Position numbers and translations under genes: made by a program. A stretch of DNA of 64,000 bases. It comes from Mesorhizobium sp. AR07 (lineage in GTDB: Bacteria; Pseudomonadota; Alphaproteobacteria; Rhizobiales; Rhizobiaceae). Positions within the stretch are counted from its first letter, which is position 1, and the number at the start of each line of letters is the position of its first letter. A model generated the notes under the pieces. That model was not told the origin of the DNA. It made no database searches and saw only the letters and a list, made by a program, of their open reading frames with translations. The stretch lies in assembly GCF_024746815.1 (NCBI RefSeq), contig NZ_CP080525.1, positions 4,892,501-4,956,500 of the forward strand. The letters run 5' to 3'. Below are positions 54,228 through 63,023 of this stretch, one piece after another.

Positions 54228-54728
54228 ATGTCCACGGAAATCCTGTTCCAAACCCATCTCGTTCTGGGCTATGTCGTGTGGCTGCTTTGCCTCGGTGCAT
54301 ACGGTCTGCCGTGGCTCGGGTCGATGGACCGGGTCGCGGCGCAGCGCGCCATTGCCACTCTGCACAGCTTCCGCTTCTTCGGGCTGGTCTTCCTCGTTCC
54401 GGGCGTCGTAAGCCCCGATCTGCCTCCCAGCTTTGCCGTCTTCGCCGCCTATGGCGACTTCGCGACAGGGCTGTTGGCCATGTTGGCGCTGCTCACGGTG
54501 AGGATACGCACTCTCTTCTGGGCGTTCGTCGTCGCCTTCAATCTCGTGGGGATGCTCGACCTGATCGTCGACTATTACCACGCCGTCCAGATCGGCCTTC
54601 CCGCACGCGCGGGGGAGCTGGGCGCCACTTACGCGATCCCGATCATCTACGTGCCGCTGCTGATGATCACGCACATCGTCGCATTCTATTTTTTGGTACG
54701 TCCCAGAGCAATTCCAGGAAAAGTGTGA
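54228..54728 (+). CDS. Small integral membrane protein, 3' end formed by a repeat
   Basis: The 166-residue protein has four to five hydrophobic segments (LGYVVWLLCLGAYGLPWLG, FFGLVFLVPGVV, GLLAMLALLTV, WAFVVAFNLVGMLDLIV, IYVPLLMITHIVAFYFLV) and no known family motif. A GAGAGGAGG site precedes the ATG. The last eight codons, RAIPGKV and the TGA stop, are read from the class E repeat that starts at 54705. The original end of the gene has therefore been replaced or trimmed. Confidence 0.72.
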   Translation: MSTEILFQTHLVLGYVVWLLCLGAYGLPWLGSMDRVAAQRAIATLHSFRFFGLVFLVPGVVSPDLPPSFAVFAAYGDFATGLLAMLALLTVRIRTLFWAFVVAFNLVGMLDLIVDYYHAVQIGLPARAGELGATYAIPIIYVPLLMITHIVAFYFLVRPRAIPGKV

Positions 54729-54830
54729 AACGGTTTTACCGGGAAAAGCGCGTAGCGCTTTCCCTTGGGAATTGCGTCAAAACAAAGAGATAGAGCGGTT
54801 CTGCGTTTCCGCGAAACGATGAACCGCTCT
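54705..54830. repeat. Intergenic repeat, class E
   Basis: It begins AGAGCAATTCCAGGAAAAGT and ends GATGAACCGCTCT. It matches the 32763-32889 copy almost throughout and supplies the stop codon of the preceding gene. It lies between convergent genes. Confidence 0.85.
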
Positions 54831-54859
54831 CGGCAAACCGCGACTTGAACCGTCGTGGA

Positions 54860-56290
54860 TTACTCCTTCGCCGCCTCGGCCGCCTTGATGTCGAGCAGCC
54901 CGTAGCCGAAATCATTGTCGCGCTCCTTGGGGCCGAGATCCTTGGCGGTCGCCGCCAGCACCTTCTCGATACTATCGGCCGTGCGGTCGGGCGCGGCATG
55001 GATGAGATTGGCGATGGCGCCGCTCACGATCGCCGCGGCGAAAGAAGTGCCGGTGACCACGTCCGAGCCGGCCCCACTCGGCGCCACCATCTCGACGCCG
55101 GGCGCCGAGATGAAGATATAGGCGCCACGATTGGCCTGCGGCATCAGCCCGTCTTTGGCATCGGTGGCGGTCACGGCGATGACGCCGTCGAACGCGGCCG
55201 GGTAGCCATAGGGCGCCTTCGGCCCGTTGTTGCCGGCGGCGGCGACCAGCACGATGCCGAGCGCCCTTGCATTGCGGCAGGCGACACCGAGCAGTTCGTT
55301 CTTCGGCCCGACGAAGCTCATGTTGATGATGCGAACGTCTTGGCTCGCTGCCCAGTCGAGCGCCGACAGGATGACGTCCATCGTCGACTTGCCGCCCTCG
55401 AAGGCGCGGGCGTGGTAAATCCTGGCCCCTGGGGCCATGCCCTCCAGCGCGCCGACCCCGGCGATCAGCCCATCGACCGAAGTGCCGTGATCGCGCTTTT
55501 CGATCGGCACGCCGGGCATGGCGTCGAACTCTCCGGCGATGACGCCGGACAGCGCCGGATTGCTGTCGTCGATGCCGGTGTCGATCACCGCGACGCGGAC
55601 GTTCTCGCCGCTGGCCTGTTTGGGGTCGAGCACGATGCGGTCGAAGGCGTAATTGACGATGCTGGCGGCCTGCTGCAGCGAATAGACATGGTTGGGCTCG
55701 CGCCGCTGGGTGCGGCCGTCGGCGGCAAGCTGCGCCAGCACGACGCCGACGGGGCGGCCGTCGGGAATGCCGAAGCGCACCAGCGTTGTGCCAAGCAGCC
55801 TGGACTGGCGCTGCGAGCGCACCTCGAGTCCGAAGGACGCGGCGATCTGCTGCACCGCCCCGGCATCGCCGTCGACCGTCACCAGCACCTCGTCGGGCAC
55901 GAAATCGCCGACCACGGCACGCGGCGGCTGAACGGCGATGAGATCGGTCGGCGAGACGATCGGGCCACCGGCAGGGGGGCCGGCCTGGTTGTTGGCGGGC
56001 GGTGCCGGTTGCGGCGTCGGCGCGGGTGCTAAAGAGGCTGGCGGGTTGGGAAACAGGTCGACGATCAACGCGGGCAGAAAAACGGCCCCGGCCTGTGCCG
56101 CGCCAGATCCGCCCTTTGCGTCGCCGCCGTCCTTGGCGCAGTCTGGTGCCGATGCATTGGCCGCGTTGCCGCAGTCGATCTTCGTTCGGTCAAGGTTTGG
56201 GTCGTTGGCCTGCGCAGACGCGGGCACGGCGGCGATTGTCATCGCCGCCGCCAGGATCGCCGCGAATCGAATGACCGCCTCAGCCGCCAT
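54860..56290 (-). CDS. Exported subtilisin-family (S8) serine protease
   Basis: The 476-residue protein has a signal peptide (ending PASAQA) and a Pro/Ala-rich segment (about 80-110). A propeptide-like part (120-210) precedes the S8 catalytic domain with Asp in VAVIDTGIDDSNP (D237), His in RDHGTSVDGLIAG (H268), Asn in AAAGNNGP and Ser in VTGTSFAAAIVSG (S416). ATG 56290 lies inside the anti-sigma gene end (11-base overlap), so it is the third gene of the sigma/anti-sigma operon. Its substrate is unknown; it could process an envelope target or the anti-sigma factor. Confidence 0.9.
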   Translation of the reverse strand: MAAEAVIRFAAILAAAMTIAAVPASAQANDPNLDRTKIDCGNAANASAPDCAKDGGDAKGGSGAAQAGAVFLPALIVDLFPNPPASLAPAPTPQPAPPANNQAGPPAGGPIVSPTDLIAVQPPRAVVGDFVPDEVLVTVDGDAGAVQQIAASFGLEVRSQRQSRLLGTTLVRFGIPDGRPVGVVLAQLAADGRTQRREPNHVYSLQQAASIVNYAFDRIVLDPKQASGENVRVAVIDTGIDDSNPALSGVIAGEFDAMPGVPIEKRDHGTSVDGLIAGVGALEGMAPGARIYHARAFEGGKSTMDVILSALDWAASQDVRIINMSFVGPKNELLGVACRNARALGIVLVAAAGNNGPKAPYGYPAAFDGVIAVTATDAKDGLMPQANRGAYIFISAPGVEMVAPSGAGSDVVTGTSFAAAIVSGAIANLIHAAPDRTADSIEKVLAATAKDLGPKERDNDFGYGLLDIKAAEAAKE

Positions 56291-56948
56291 CAACCGGTTT
56301 CCTTCCCTCGATCACAGTGTCGGTGAAAGGCTGGGCGGCAATAAGGCTGATTTGCCTGGTGTAGTCGGCGGCGTTTGTGGCGGGAATGCCGAGCCGGAAC
56401 ACGCCGTCGGCGGTCGGCCCACCGATGATCTTCAGCCCGTTGCCGCCGAGAAAGCCGGAAACGTCCGACATCTTCGCGTCCGGCTTGAACTTGACCAGGG
56501 CGAACGGCATTTTCGCCAGATCGTCTTGCGCGCCGGCAATCTCGAAATTGCCGCTCTTGCCACCGGGCTGCACCAACGACTGCACTACAATCAAGGCAAG
56601 CAGAACCGCGGCGGCCGCCCAGGCAAAGCCGGCCGGCACCGCCATGAAGCGGCCCCAGGTCTGCGCCAGCCAGGACGAGCTTGCTGGCTTGCGCGCAGAT
56701 CCGGCCTCGGCATCGAGCGCCCTGGCGAAGCGGCTGAGCGCATTGGCCGGCGGACGGATCGCTTCGTTGGTGGCCGTTGTGCCGGAGAATTCGGCTTCCG
56801 CCTCGCCGAGACCGGCAATTGCCACTGGATCGTTGGCCAGCCATTCCTCGACGGCTTCCAGGTCCGAGCCTTCCAGCGAGCCGTTCAGATAGAACGGCAG
56901 CAGCGTTTCCATTTCGTCGCGGCGCGACATCTTTTCGGCGGCGCTCAT
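56280..56948 (-). CDS. Membrane anti-sigma factor
   Basis: The 222-residue protein has a cytoplasmic N-terminal part (MSRRDEMETLLPFYLNGSLE and EAVEEWLANDP) resembling the anti-sigma domain but without the zinc HxxxCxxC ligands. One transmembrane segment follows (about 106-127), then a periplasmic domain of about 95 residues. It should hold the ECF sigma factor at the membrane. ATG 56948 overlaps the sigma stop (ATGA); an ATG two codons earlier is possible. Confidence 0.83.
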   Translation of the reverse strand: MSAAEKMSRRDEMETLLPFYLNGSLEGSDLEAVEEWLANDPVAIAGLGEAEAEFSGTTATNEAIRPPANALSRFARALDAEAGSARKPASSSWLAQTWGRFMAVPAGFAWAAAAVLLALIVVQSLVQPGGKSGNFEIAGAQDDLAKMPFALVKFKPDAKMSDVSGFLGGNGLKIIGGPTADGVFRLGIPATNAADYTRQISLIAAQPFTDTVIEGRKPVDGG

Positions 56949-57571
56949 GGCCATCCCCTGTCGTAACCGGCAGCCTTGAGGGCCTCGCCGAGTTTCTTGC
57001 GGGCGTAGAACATCCGGGTCTTGACCGTCGCCACCGGAATGCCGAGCACCTCGCCGATCTCGCCCACCGATTGCCCATGATAATAGGCAAGGTCGATCAC
57101 CGTGCGGTGTTCTTCCGGCAAGGCGTCAATGAGGCGACGCAAGGCGGCAGCCTTGTCTTCCTTCATGGTGACGACTTCCGGCGTGTCGGCGCTGTCGGGC
57201 ACCGCGGCGGCGGCCTCGTCGTCGATCCAGTCTTCCTTTTTCTTGCGCAGCAAGGACAGCGCTTTGAACCGGGCGATGCCGAGCAGCCATGTCGAGACTT
57301 CGGAGCGTCCTTCGAAGCCTGGCGCCTGCCGCCATAATTCGAGAAACACTTCGTTCGCGATATCGTCAGCCATTATGTCCGATCCCGTCTGGCGCACCAC
57401 GAAGCGATAGACCCGCGCGTGGTGACGCATGAACAGGAGCCGCACGGCGGCACGGTCGCCCTTCGCGACCCGGTCGACAAGCGCGCGATCGGTCTCGGTC
57501 GCCGCCGTCATCGCCGGTCGAGCCGCCTGGCTCCTGTCTGCTCTGTCGCCGATAGGTCCAAAAAGGTTCAT
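56945..57571 (-). CDS. ECF-type RNA polymerase sigma factor
   Basis: The 208-residue protein has sigma region 2 (FMRHHARVYRFVVRQTGSDIMADDIANEVFLELWR and STWLLGIARFKALSLLR) and region 4 (LPEEHRTVIDLAYYHGQSVGEIGEVLGIPVATVKTR). It starts an operon with its anti-sigma factor and the subtilase. ATG 57571 has GGAGG touching it; ATG 57511 (188 residues, MTAATETDRALV) is a good alternative start. Confidence 0.92.
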   Translation of the reverse strand: MNLFGPIGDRADRSQAARPAMTAATETDRALVDRVAKGDRAAVRLLFMRHHARVYRFVVRQTGSDIMADDIANEVFLELWRQAPGFEGRSEVSTWLLGIARFKALSLLRKKKEDWIDDEAAAAVPDSADTPEVVTMKEDKAAALRRLIDALPEEHRTVIDLAYYHGQSVGEIGEVLGIPVATVKTRMFYARKKLGEALKAAGYDRGWP

Positions 57572-57636
57572 CCTCCGCCAAGGAATTTTTGGGAGGCTAA
57601 CCGAAGAGCCGGGCGGTTGCCAGTAGCCGAGCCGTT

Positions 57637-57830
57637 TCCTTCTCCCCGTGTGGGAGAAGGTGGATCGGCGCGTAGCGCCGAGACGGATGAGGGGTGTTGG
57701 ACGGATCATTGCGCTGGAGAAGTAAGCGCTTAAAAACCCTCAATATTTTCACGCCGTGTTTCTTCCAGCACCCCTCATCCGTCTTGTCGCTTCGCGACAA
57801 TCCACCTTCCCCCACAAGGGGGGAAGGGAA
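57637..57830. repeat. Intergenic palindromic repeat (class A/D-like)
   Basis: CCTTCTCCCCGTGTGGGAGAAGGTGGAT and CGCTACGCGCC-type inner inverted segments face CCCCTCATCC...ATCCACCTTCCCCCAC in inverse order near 57772-57825. A central part of about 70 bases is unrelated. It lies between the sigma operon and the phosphodiesterase gene; no gene lies within. Confidence 0.75.
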
Positions 57831-57840
57831 GGCGTCCTGC

Positions 57841-58692
57841 TCAGCTCAAAAACGGCTTACCCTTCATCGTCGCCGGCGCCGGAACACCCAGCCGGCTCAG
57901 CACCGTCGGTGCCAGTTGCAACTGGTCGAGCAGCGTGTCGGCCTGCGGGCCCTTGGCCGAACCGAAATAATAGAGGGCAAAATCCTGCATCTCGTCGTCA
58001 TGGCCGCCATGGTGGCCGCGATCGGTCTGGCCGTGGTCGGCGGTGATCATGACCTCGTAGCCGGCCTCGATCCAGCGCGGCAGGAAGGCGGCCAGCATGC
58101 CGTCCATTGCATAGACGGCATGATCCATCTCGTGGCAGTCGTGGCCGAAGCGATGGCCCATCGAGTCCAGCGTGCAGGTGTGCAGGATGCCGTAGTCGAT
58201 GCCGTGGCGCCTGGTCAGCATGGTCAGCGTCGCGAACAAATCGACATCGCTCGGCGTCATCTGGTTGCGGGCGTTGTAACCGGTCATGGTGTGGAAGCGG
58301 CCATGCGTGATCGGCCCGCCCGGCTCGTCGAATTCCATGTCCTCGACGAGGTCGAACGGATAGGCGCGGAAGAACTCCGACCAGTAGGAATGGGTGACCG
58401 CGCCGGTCTTGCCGCCGGCCTTGCTGACTTCGGAGAAGATGTCGGGCTGCTCGACACGGAACCGGTTCTCGTTGGACAGGATGCCGTGCACCTGCGGCGA
58501 AACCCCAGTGTGGATCGAGGCATAGCAGCAGGCCGAGGTCGACGGCAGCACGGAGCGCATCTTCCAGACGCTCGCCTCGCCCGATTGCACCCAGCCTTCG
58601 AGATTGCCCATCAGCCGTCGCCAGTTCCTGTAGGGCACGCCATCGAGGATGATCAGCAAAAGTTTTGTCTTGAGCGCCACGGGCGACTCCAT
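57841..58692 (-). CDS. Alkaline phosphatase-superfamily phosphodiesterase/nucleotide pyrophosphatase-like
   Basis: The 283-residue protein has the metal-binding pattern of the NPP branch of the alkaline phosphatase superfamily: LLLIILDGVPY (Asp), the nucleophile region RSVLPSTSACCYASIHTG, LDSMGHRFGHD (Asp, His) and TADHGQTDRGHHG (Asp, His). No signal peptide is seen, so it probably acts in the cytoplasm. It lies 82 bases after the solute-binding protein gene on the same strand, so its substrate may be what the transporter imports. Confidence 0.87.
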   Translation of the reverse strand: MESPVALKTKLLLIILDGVPYRNWRRLMGNLEGWVQSGEASVWKMRSVLPSTSACCYASIHTGVSPQVHGILSNENRFRVEQPDIFSEVSKAGGKTGAVTHSYWSEFFRAYPFDLVEDMEFDEPGGPITHGRFHTMTGYNARNQMTPSDVDLFATLTMLTRRHGIDYGILHTCTLDSMGHRFGHDCHEMDHAVYAMDGMLAAFLPRWIEAGYEVMITADHGQTDRGHHGGHDDEMQDFALYYFGSAKGPQADTLLDQLQLAPTVLSRLGVPAPATMKGKPFLS

Positions 58693-58774
58693 GCGATTGC
58701 GCAGTTGAAATTAGAACGCCGTGCACCGCTGGGGCACACGGCGTTCCTTGTTATGAAATGATAGGCAGGTTTGG

Positions 58775-60364
58775 CTAGGCGTTCAGCCAGCACTCGCCGA
58801 GCGCGTAGCCATCCATCATTTCGCCGATAGGGCTCTTGGCAAAGCCGCTGATCTTGTTGGTGGCGGCAGCGTCGATGAACTGGTTGAAGAAGGGTACGAT
58901 CAACCCGCCTTCGTCGCGCATCAGCACCGCCATGTCGTGATAGATCGCCTTGCGCTTGGCCTGGTCGAGCTCGCCGCGCGCCGCAAACAGCATCTTGTCG
59001 AATTCCGGCCGCTTGAAGCGAGTGTCGTTCCAGTCGGCGGTCGAGACGTAGCCGGTGGAATACATCTGGTCCTGCGTGGCGCGTCCGCCCCAGTAGGAGA
59101 GCGAGAAGGGCTGCTTGTTCCAGACTTCCGACCAGTAGCCGTCGCCGGGTTCGCGCTTGATCTCGATCTTGATGCCGGCCTTGGCGCAGGACTGCTGGTA
59201 GAGCTGGGCGGCATCGACGGCGCCCGGGAAGGCGACGTCCGAGGTGCGCAGCACGATCGAGCCGCTATGGCCGGATTTCTTGTAGGCTGCCGCCGCCTTT
59301 TCCGGATCGAACTTGCGCTGCTCGATATCGGTGGAAAACAGCGGATAGGCTTCGTTGATCGGGAAGTCGTTGCCGACCGAACCATAGCCGCGCAGGATCT
59401 TTTCCAGCATCTCGTCGCGGTCCATGGCAAGCTTCAGCGCCATTCTGAGCTCATTGCTGTCGAAGGGTGCGGTGTCGCAGAACATGTTGAACGGGTAGTA
59501 GCCCTTGCCCGAGACGTTCTCGATGGTGACGCCCGCGATGCGCTTGACCAGATCGACAACCTTGGGCTCGACGCGGTTGATCATGTGCACCTGGCCGCCC
59601 TGCAGGGCAGCCAGCCGCGCCGTCGCGTCGTTGATGACGACGATCTCGATCTGGTCGGCATGACCCAGCTTGTCGCCTTGCCAGTAATTGGCGAAACGCT
59701 CGCCGCCATGGCGCACGCCCGGCTGGTTGACGGTGACCTTGTACGGCCCGGCGCTGATGCCGGCATTGGGATTGTCCTTGCCGCCATTCGGCTGGATGAC
59801 GAGATGGTAGTCGGCCATCAGATAGGGGAAGTCGGCATCCGCGTCGCCGAGCGTGACGATCACTTCCTTGCCGCTCGCCTTGACGCCCTTGATGTTCTTG
59901 AGGATGCCGAGCGCGCCCGACTTCGACTTCTCGTCGGCATGGCGTTCGATGGTGGCCGCGATGTCTTCCGCGGTCACGGTCTTGCCATTGTGGAACTCGA
60001 TGCCGTCGCGCACCTTGATCGTCCAGGTCTTGGCGTCCTTGGCGGCGCCGATCTCCTCCGCGATCATGTTTGTCAGGCTGTTGTCGGGCATCAGCCGGAC
60101 AAGATATTCGCCCCACTGCTTGCCGAAGCTGTAGGTGACCTGGCTGAGGTTCAGCGCAGGATCGAGGCTGTTGGTCGATTCACCGCCTTGCAGACCGGCC
60201 TTGATCGTTCCGCCTTTTACCGGCGTCTGGGCAAAGGCCTTGCCGGCCAGCGTCGTTGCCAGTGCCGCCGACACGCCAAGTGCCGCGGTGCGGCCGAGGA
60301 AATCGCGACGCGAGATCCGGCCCTGGCCGGCGAGTTCAGCGAGATGGTCGAGTTCAGTTTTCAT
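58775..60364 (-). CDS. Peptide/nickel-type ABC transporter substrate-binding protein
   Basis: The 529-residue family 5 solute-binding protein starts with a twin-arginine signal (RISRRDFLGRTAALGVSAAL...AFA), so it is probably exported folded via Tat. It then shows LDPALNLSQVTYSFGKQW and WTIKVRDGIEFHNGKTVTAEDI, typical of SBP_bac_5. Family members carry oligopeptides, nickel chelates, opines or glutathione, and the ligand is unknown here. It follows the fused ATPase gene (110-base gap). Confidence 0.92.
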   Translation of the reverse strand: MKTELDHLAELAGQGRISRRDFLGRTAALGVSAALATTLAGKAFAQTPVKGGTIKAGLQGGESTNSLDPALNLSQVTYSFGKQWGEYLVRLMPDNSLTNMIAEEIGAAKDAKTWTIKVRDGIEFHNGKTVTAEDIAATIERHADEKSKSGALGILKNIKGVKASGKEVIVTLGDADADFPYLMADYHLVIQPNGGKDNPNAGISAGPYKVTVNQPGVRHGGERFANYWQGDKLGHADQIEIVVINDATARLAALQGGQVHMINRVEPKVVDLVKRIAGVTIENVSGKGYYPFNMFCDTAPFDSNELRMALKLAMDRDEMLEKILRGYGSVGNDFPINEAYPLFSTDIEQRKFDPEKAAAAYKKSGHSGSIVLRTSDVAFPGAVDAAQLYQQSCAKAGIKIEIKREPGDGYWSEVWNKQPFSLSYWGGRATQDQMYSTGYVSTADWNDTRFKRPEFDKMLFAARGELDQAKRKAIYHDMAVLMRDEGGLIVPFFNQFIDAAATNKISGFAKSPIGEMMDGYALGECWLNA

Positions 60365-60474
60365 GTCCTACCTCTTGTTAAAACAATTCCACACGAGCGG
60401 CGCCCGTCCAAAAGGGACGTGTGGCGCTCTAGTGTTGCATGCGGATGACGGCAGTCGTGCCTGACCAAGGCTCG

Positions 60475-62190
60475 CTAGTTCCCCGCGCTGGCCATTCGAC
60501 GTCCCTTGATCGCCTTTTCCAGCCAGCCGATCTCCATCTCTGGGACAGATGACAGGAGAAGGTCGGTATAGTCGTCGAAGGGCGGGCTCAGCACCTTGCT
60601 CTTCGGGCCATAGCGCACCACTTCGCCGCGATACATCACCGCGATCGAATCGGCGATCGACTTCACCGTGGCGAGGTCATGGGTGATGAAGAGATAGGCG
60701 ACGTTCTCCTCCTTCTGCAGGCCGAGCAGCAGCTTCAGGATGCCGTGCGCCACCAGCGGATCGAGCGCCGAGGTCACCTCGTCGCAGATGATCAGCTTCG
60801 GCTTGGCGGCGAGCGAACGGGCGATGCAGACGCGCTGCTTCTGGCCGCCGGAAAGCTCGGCCGGGTAGCGGTCGGTAAAGCCCTTGCCCATCTCGATCTT
60901 GTCGAGCAGTTCGGCGACGCGTTTGTCGCGCTCGCGGCCGCGTATGCCAAAATAGAATTCGAGCGGCCGGCCGATGATGGTGCCGACGGTCTGGCGTGGG
61001 TTCATCGCCACGTCGGCCATCTGGTAGATCATCTGCAACTGGCGCAAATCTTCCTTCGGCCTGTCGGCCAGCCGGTTTGCCAGCGGGCGCCCATCAAAGG
61101 TGACCGTTCCCTCTTCGGGTGGCAAAAGCCCGGTGATGGCGCGCGCCAGCGTCGACTTGCCGGAGCCGGACTCGCCGACCACCGCGAGCGTCTGGCCCGG
61201 AGAGATGTCGACCGAGACGTTCTTCAGCACCTTGATGTGGCTGCGGCCATAGGCGGCGGTGACGTTCTTCACCGACAGGAACGGCGTCGTGCCGGGCTTT
61301 TGTTCGGCATGTTCGATCTCATGCACAGACACCAGCGCGTTGGTATACTCCTGGCGCGGCTCCTTGATGATCTGCCGCGTGCCGCCCCATTCGACCAGCC
61401 GGCCATGGCGCAGCACCATGATCTCGTCGGAGACCTGGGCGACGACGGCAAGGTCATGGGTGATGTAGAGCGCCGCCACATGGGTGTCGCGGATGGCGTC
61501 CTTGATCGCCGCCAGCACGTCGATCTGCGTCGTCACGTCGAGCGCCGTGGTCGGCTCGTCGAAGACGATCAGGTCCGGCTCGGAGCAGAGCGCCATCGCG
61601 GTCATCACGCGCTGCAACTGGCCGCCAGAGACCTGGTGCGGAAAGCGTTCGCCGATGGTTTCGGGGTTGGGCAGGCTGAGCTTCTTGAACAGCGCAACAG
61701 CGCGCTTCTCGGCCTCGGCTCGGCTCGCGGTGCCGTGCAGCAGCGTGGCTTCCACCACCTGGTCCATCAGCCTGTGCGCCGGGTTGAAGGCGGCCGCCGC
61801 CGACTGCGCGACATAGCAGACCTCGCGGCCGCGCAGCTTGCGGAAGCCGTCCTTGCCACCCTTGAGGATGTCGCGGCCGTTCAGGATGACCTCGCCACCG
61901 GTGATGCGCACGCCACCGCGGCCATAGCCCATCGACGACAGGCCGATGGTCGACTTGCCGGCGCCGGATTCGCCGATCAGGCCAAGCACCTTGCCCTTCT
62001 GCAGGGTCAGCGAGACATCGTGCACCAGCACGATGTTCTTTGGCGGTTCGCCGGGCGGGAAAACCGTCGCCTCGATGCGCAGATTGCGGATGTCGAGGAG
62101 AACGCCGGGCTTCTGTTGCCCGGATTGGGATTGCCCGGCCTCGGGTTGCCTGGATTGGGATTGCCCGGATTGCGATTGCTTGTCGGCCAT
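60475..62190 (-). CDS. Fused double ATP-binding protein of a peptide-type ABC transporter
   Basis: The 571-residue protein joins two ABC ATPase domains, equivalent to DppD and DppF in one chain: Walker A GESGAGKST and GESGSGKST, signatures VSGGQLQR and LSGGQKQR, Walker B LIVFDEPTTALD and LIICDEVTSALD, and H-loops THDLAVV and THDLATV. The first ~28 residues are a Gln/Ser/Gly-rich repeat (QSQSGQSQS-type) absent from usual members. The ATG overlaps the stop of the upstream permease (TAATG). Confidence 0.93.
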   Translation of the reverse strand: MADKQSQSGQSQSRQPEAGQSQSGQQKPGVLLDIRNLRIEATVFPPGEPPKNIVLVHDVSLTLQKGKVLGLIGESGAGKSTIGLSSMGYGRGGVRITGGEVILNGRDILKGGKDGFRKLRGREVCYVAQSAAAAFNPAHRLMDQVVEATLLHGTASRAEAEKRAVALFKKLSLPNPETIGERFPHQVSGGQLQRVMTAMALCSEPDLIVFDEPTTALDVTTQIDVLAAIKDAIRDTHVAALYITHDLAVVAQVSDEIMVLRHGRLVEWGGTRQIIKEPRQEYTNALVSVHEIEHAEQKPGTTPFLSVKNVTAAYGRSHIKVLKNVSVDISPGQTLAVVGESGSGKSTLARAITGLLPPEEGTVTFDGRPLANRLADRPKEDLRQLQMIYQMADVAMNPRQTVGTIIGRPLEFYFGIRGRERDKRVAELLDKIEMGKGFTDRYPAELSGGQKQRVCIARSLAAKPKLIICDEVTSALDPLVAHGILKLLLGLQKEENVAYLFITHDLATVKSIADSIAVMYRGEVVRYGPKSKVLSPPFDDYTDLLLSSVPEMEIGWLEKAIKGRRMASAGN

Positions 62191-63014
62191 TACCCGCGCC
62201 CTCCCTTCAGGCTTGTCGTCCGGTTGAGCACCCAGTCGGCGACCAGGTTGACCGAAATCGCCAGCAGGGCGATCGCCGCCGCCGGGATCAGGGCTGCCGC
62301 GATGCCGAAGACGATGCCGTCCTTGTTCTCCTTGACCATGCCGCCCCAGTCCGCATCCGGCGGCTGGACGCCAAGGCCGAGGAAGGACAGCGTCGACAGG
62401 AACAGCACGGCATAGATGAAGCGCAGGCCGAGTTCCGAAACCAGCGGCGACAGCGCGTTGGGCAGGATCTCGCGGAAGATGATCCAGGCACTGCCCTCGC
62501 CGCGCAATTTCGCCGCCTCGACATAATCCATGACGTTGATGTCGACGGCGACCGCCCGCGACAGGCGATAGACGCGGGTCGAGTCGAGAATGCCCATCAC
62601 CAGGATCAGCGTCACCAGGTTTGTCGGCAGCACGGAAAGTACGACGAGGCCCATGATCAGTGTCGGGATCGACATCAACAGGTCGACGAGGCGCGACAAG
62701 AGCGTGTCGAACCAGCCGCCGAATACCGCCGCCGAGAAGCCGAGAATGGCGCCGAGCGAGAACGACAGCGCGGTGGCGAGCACGGCAATGAACAGCGTGA
62801 TGCGGGCACCGTAGATCATGCGCGACAACAGATCGCGGCCGAGATTGTCGGTACCCAGCCAATGCGCCGCCGACATCGGTTCCCAGACGTCGCCGACGAT
62901 TTCGCCATTGTCGTGCGGCGCGATCCACGGGGCGAACACCGCCGCCAGCACGAACAGTGCCGTCAGCACGATGCCGATCAGCGCGGGGATGGGGATGCGT
63001 TTGATATCGAGCAT
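62190..63014 (-). CDS. Peptide-type ABC transporter permease (DppC-like)
   Basis: The 274-residue inner-membrane permease has an N-terminal span (LIGIVLTALFVLAAVFAPWIAP), a periplasmic loop with HWLGTDNLGRDLLSRMIYGAR (the DppC/OppC signature) and five further segments with the EAA loop (YVEAAKLRGEGSAWIIFREILPN). It pairs with the DppB-like permease encoded 9 bases upstream. Confidence 0.94.
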   Translation of the reverse strand: MLDIKRIPIPALIGIVLTALFVLAAVFAPWIAPHDNGEIVGDVWEPMSAAHWLGTDNLGRDLLSRMIYGARITLFIAVLATALSFSLGAILGFSAAVFGGWFDTLLSRLVDLLMSIPTLIMGLVVLSVLPTNLVTLILVMGILDSTRVYRLSRAVAVDINVMDYVEAAKLRGEGSAWIIFREILPNALSPLVSELGLRFIYAVLFLSTLSFLGLGVQPPDADWGGMVKENKDGIVFGIAAALIPAAAIALLAISVNLVADWVLNRTTSLKGGRG

Positions 63015-63023
63015 ATCCGCCCC

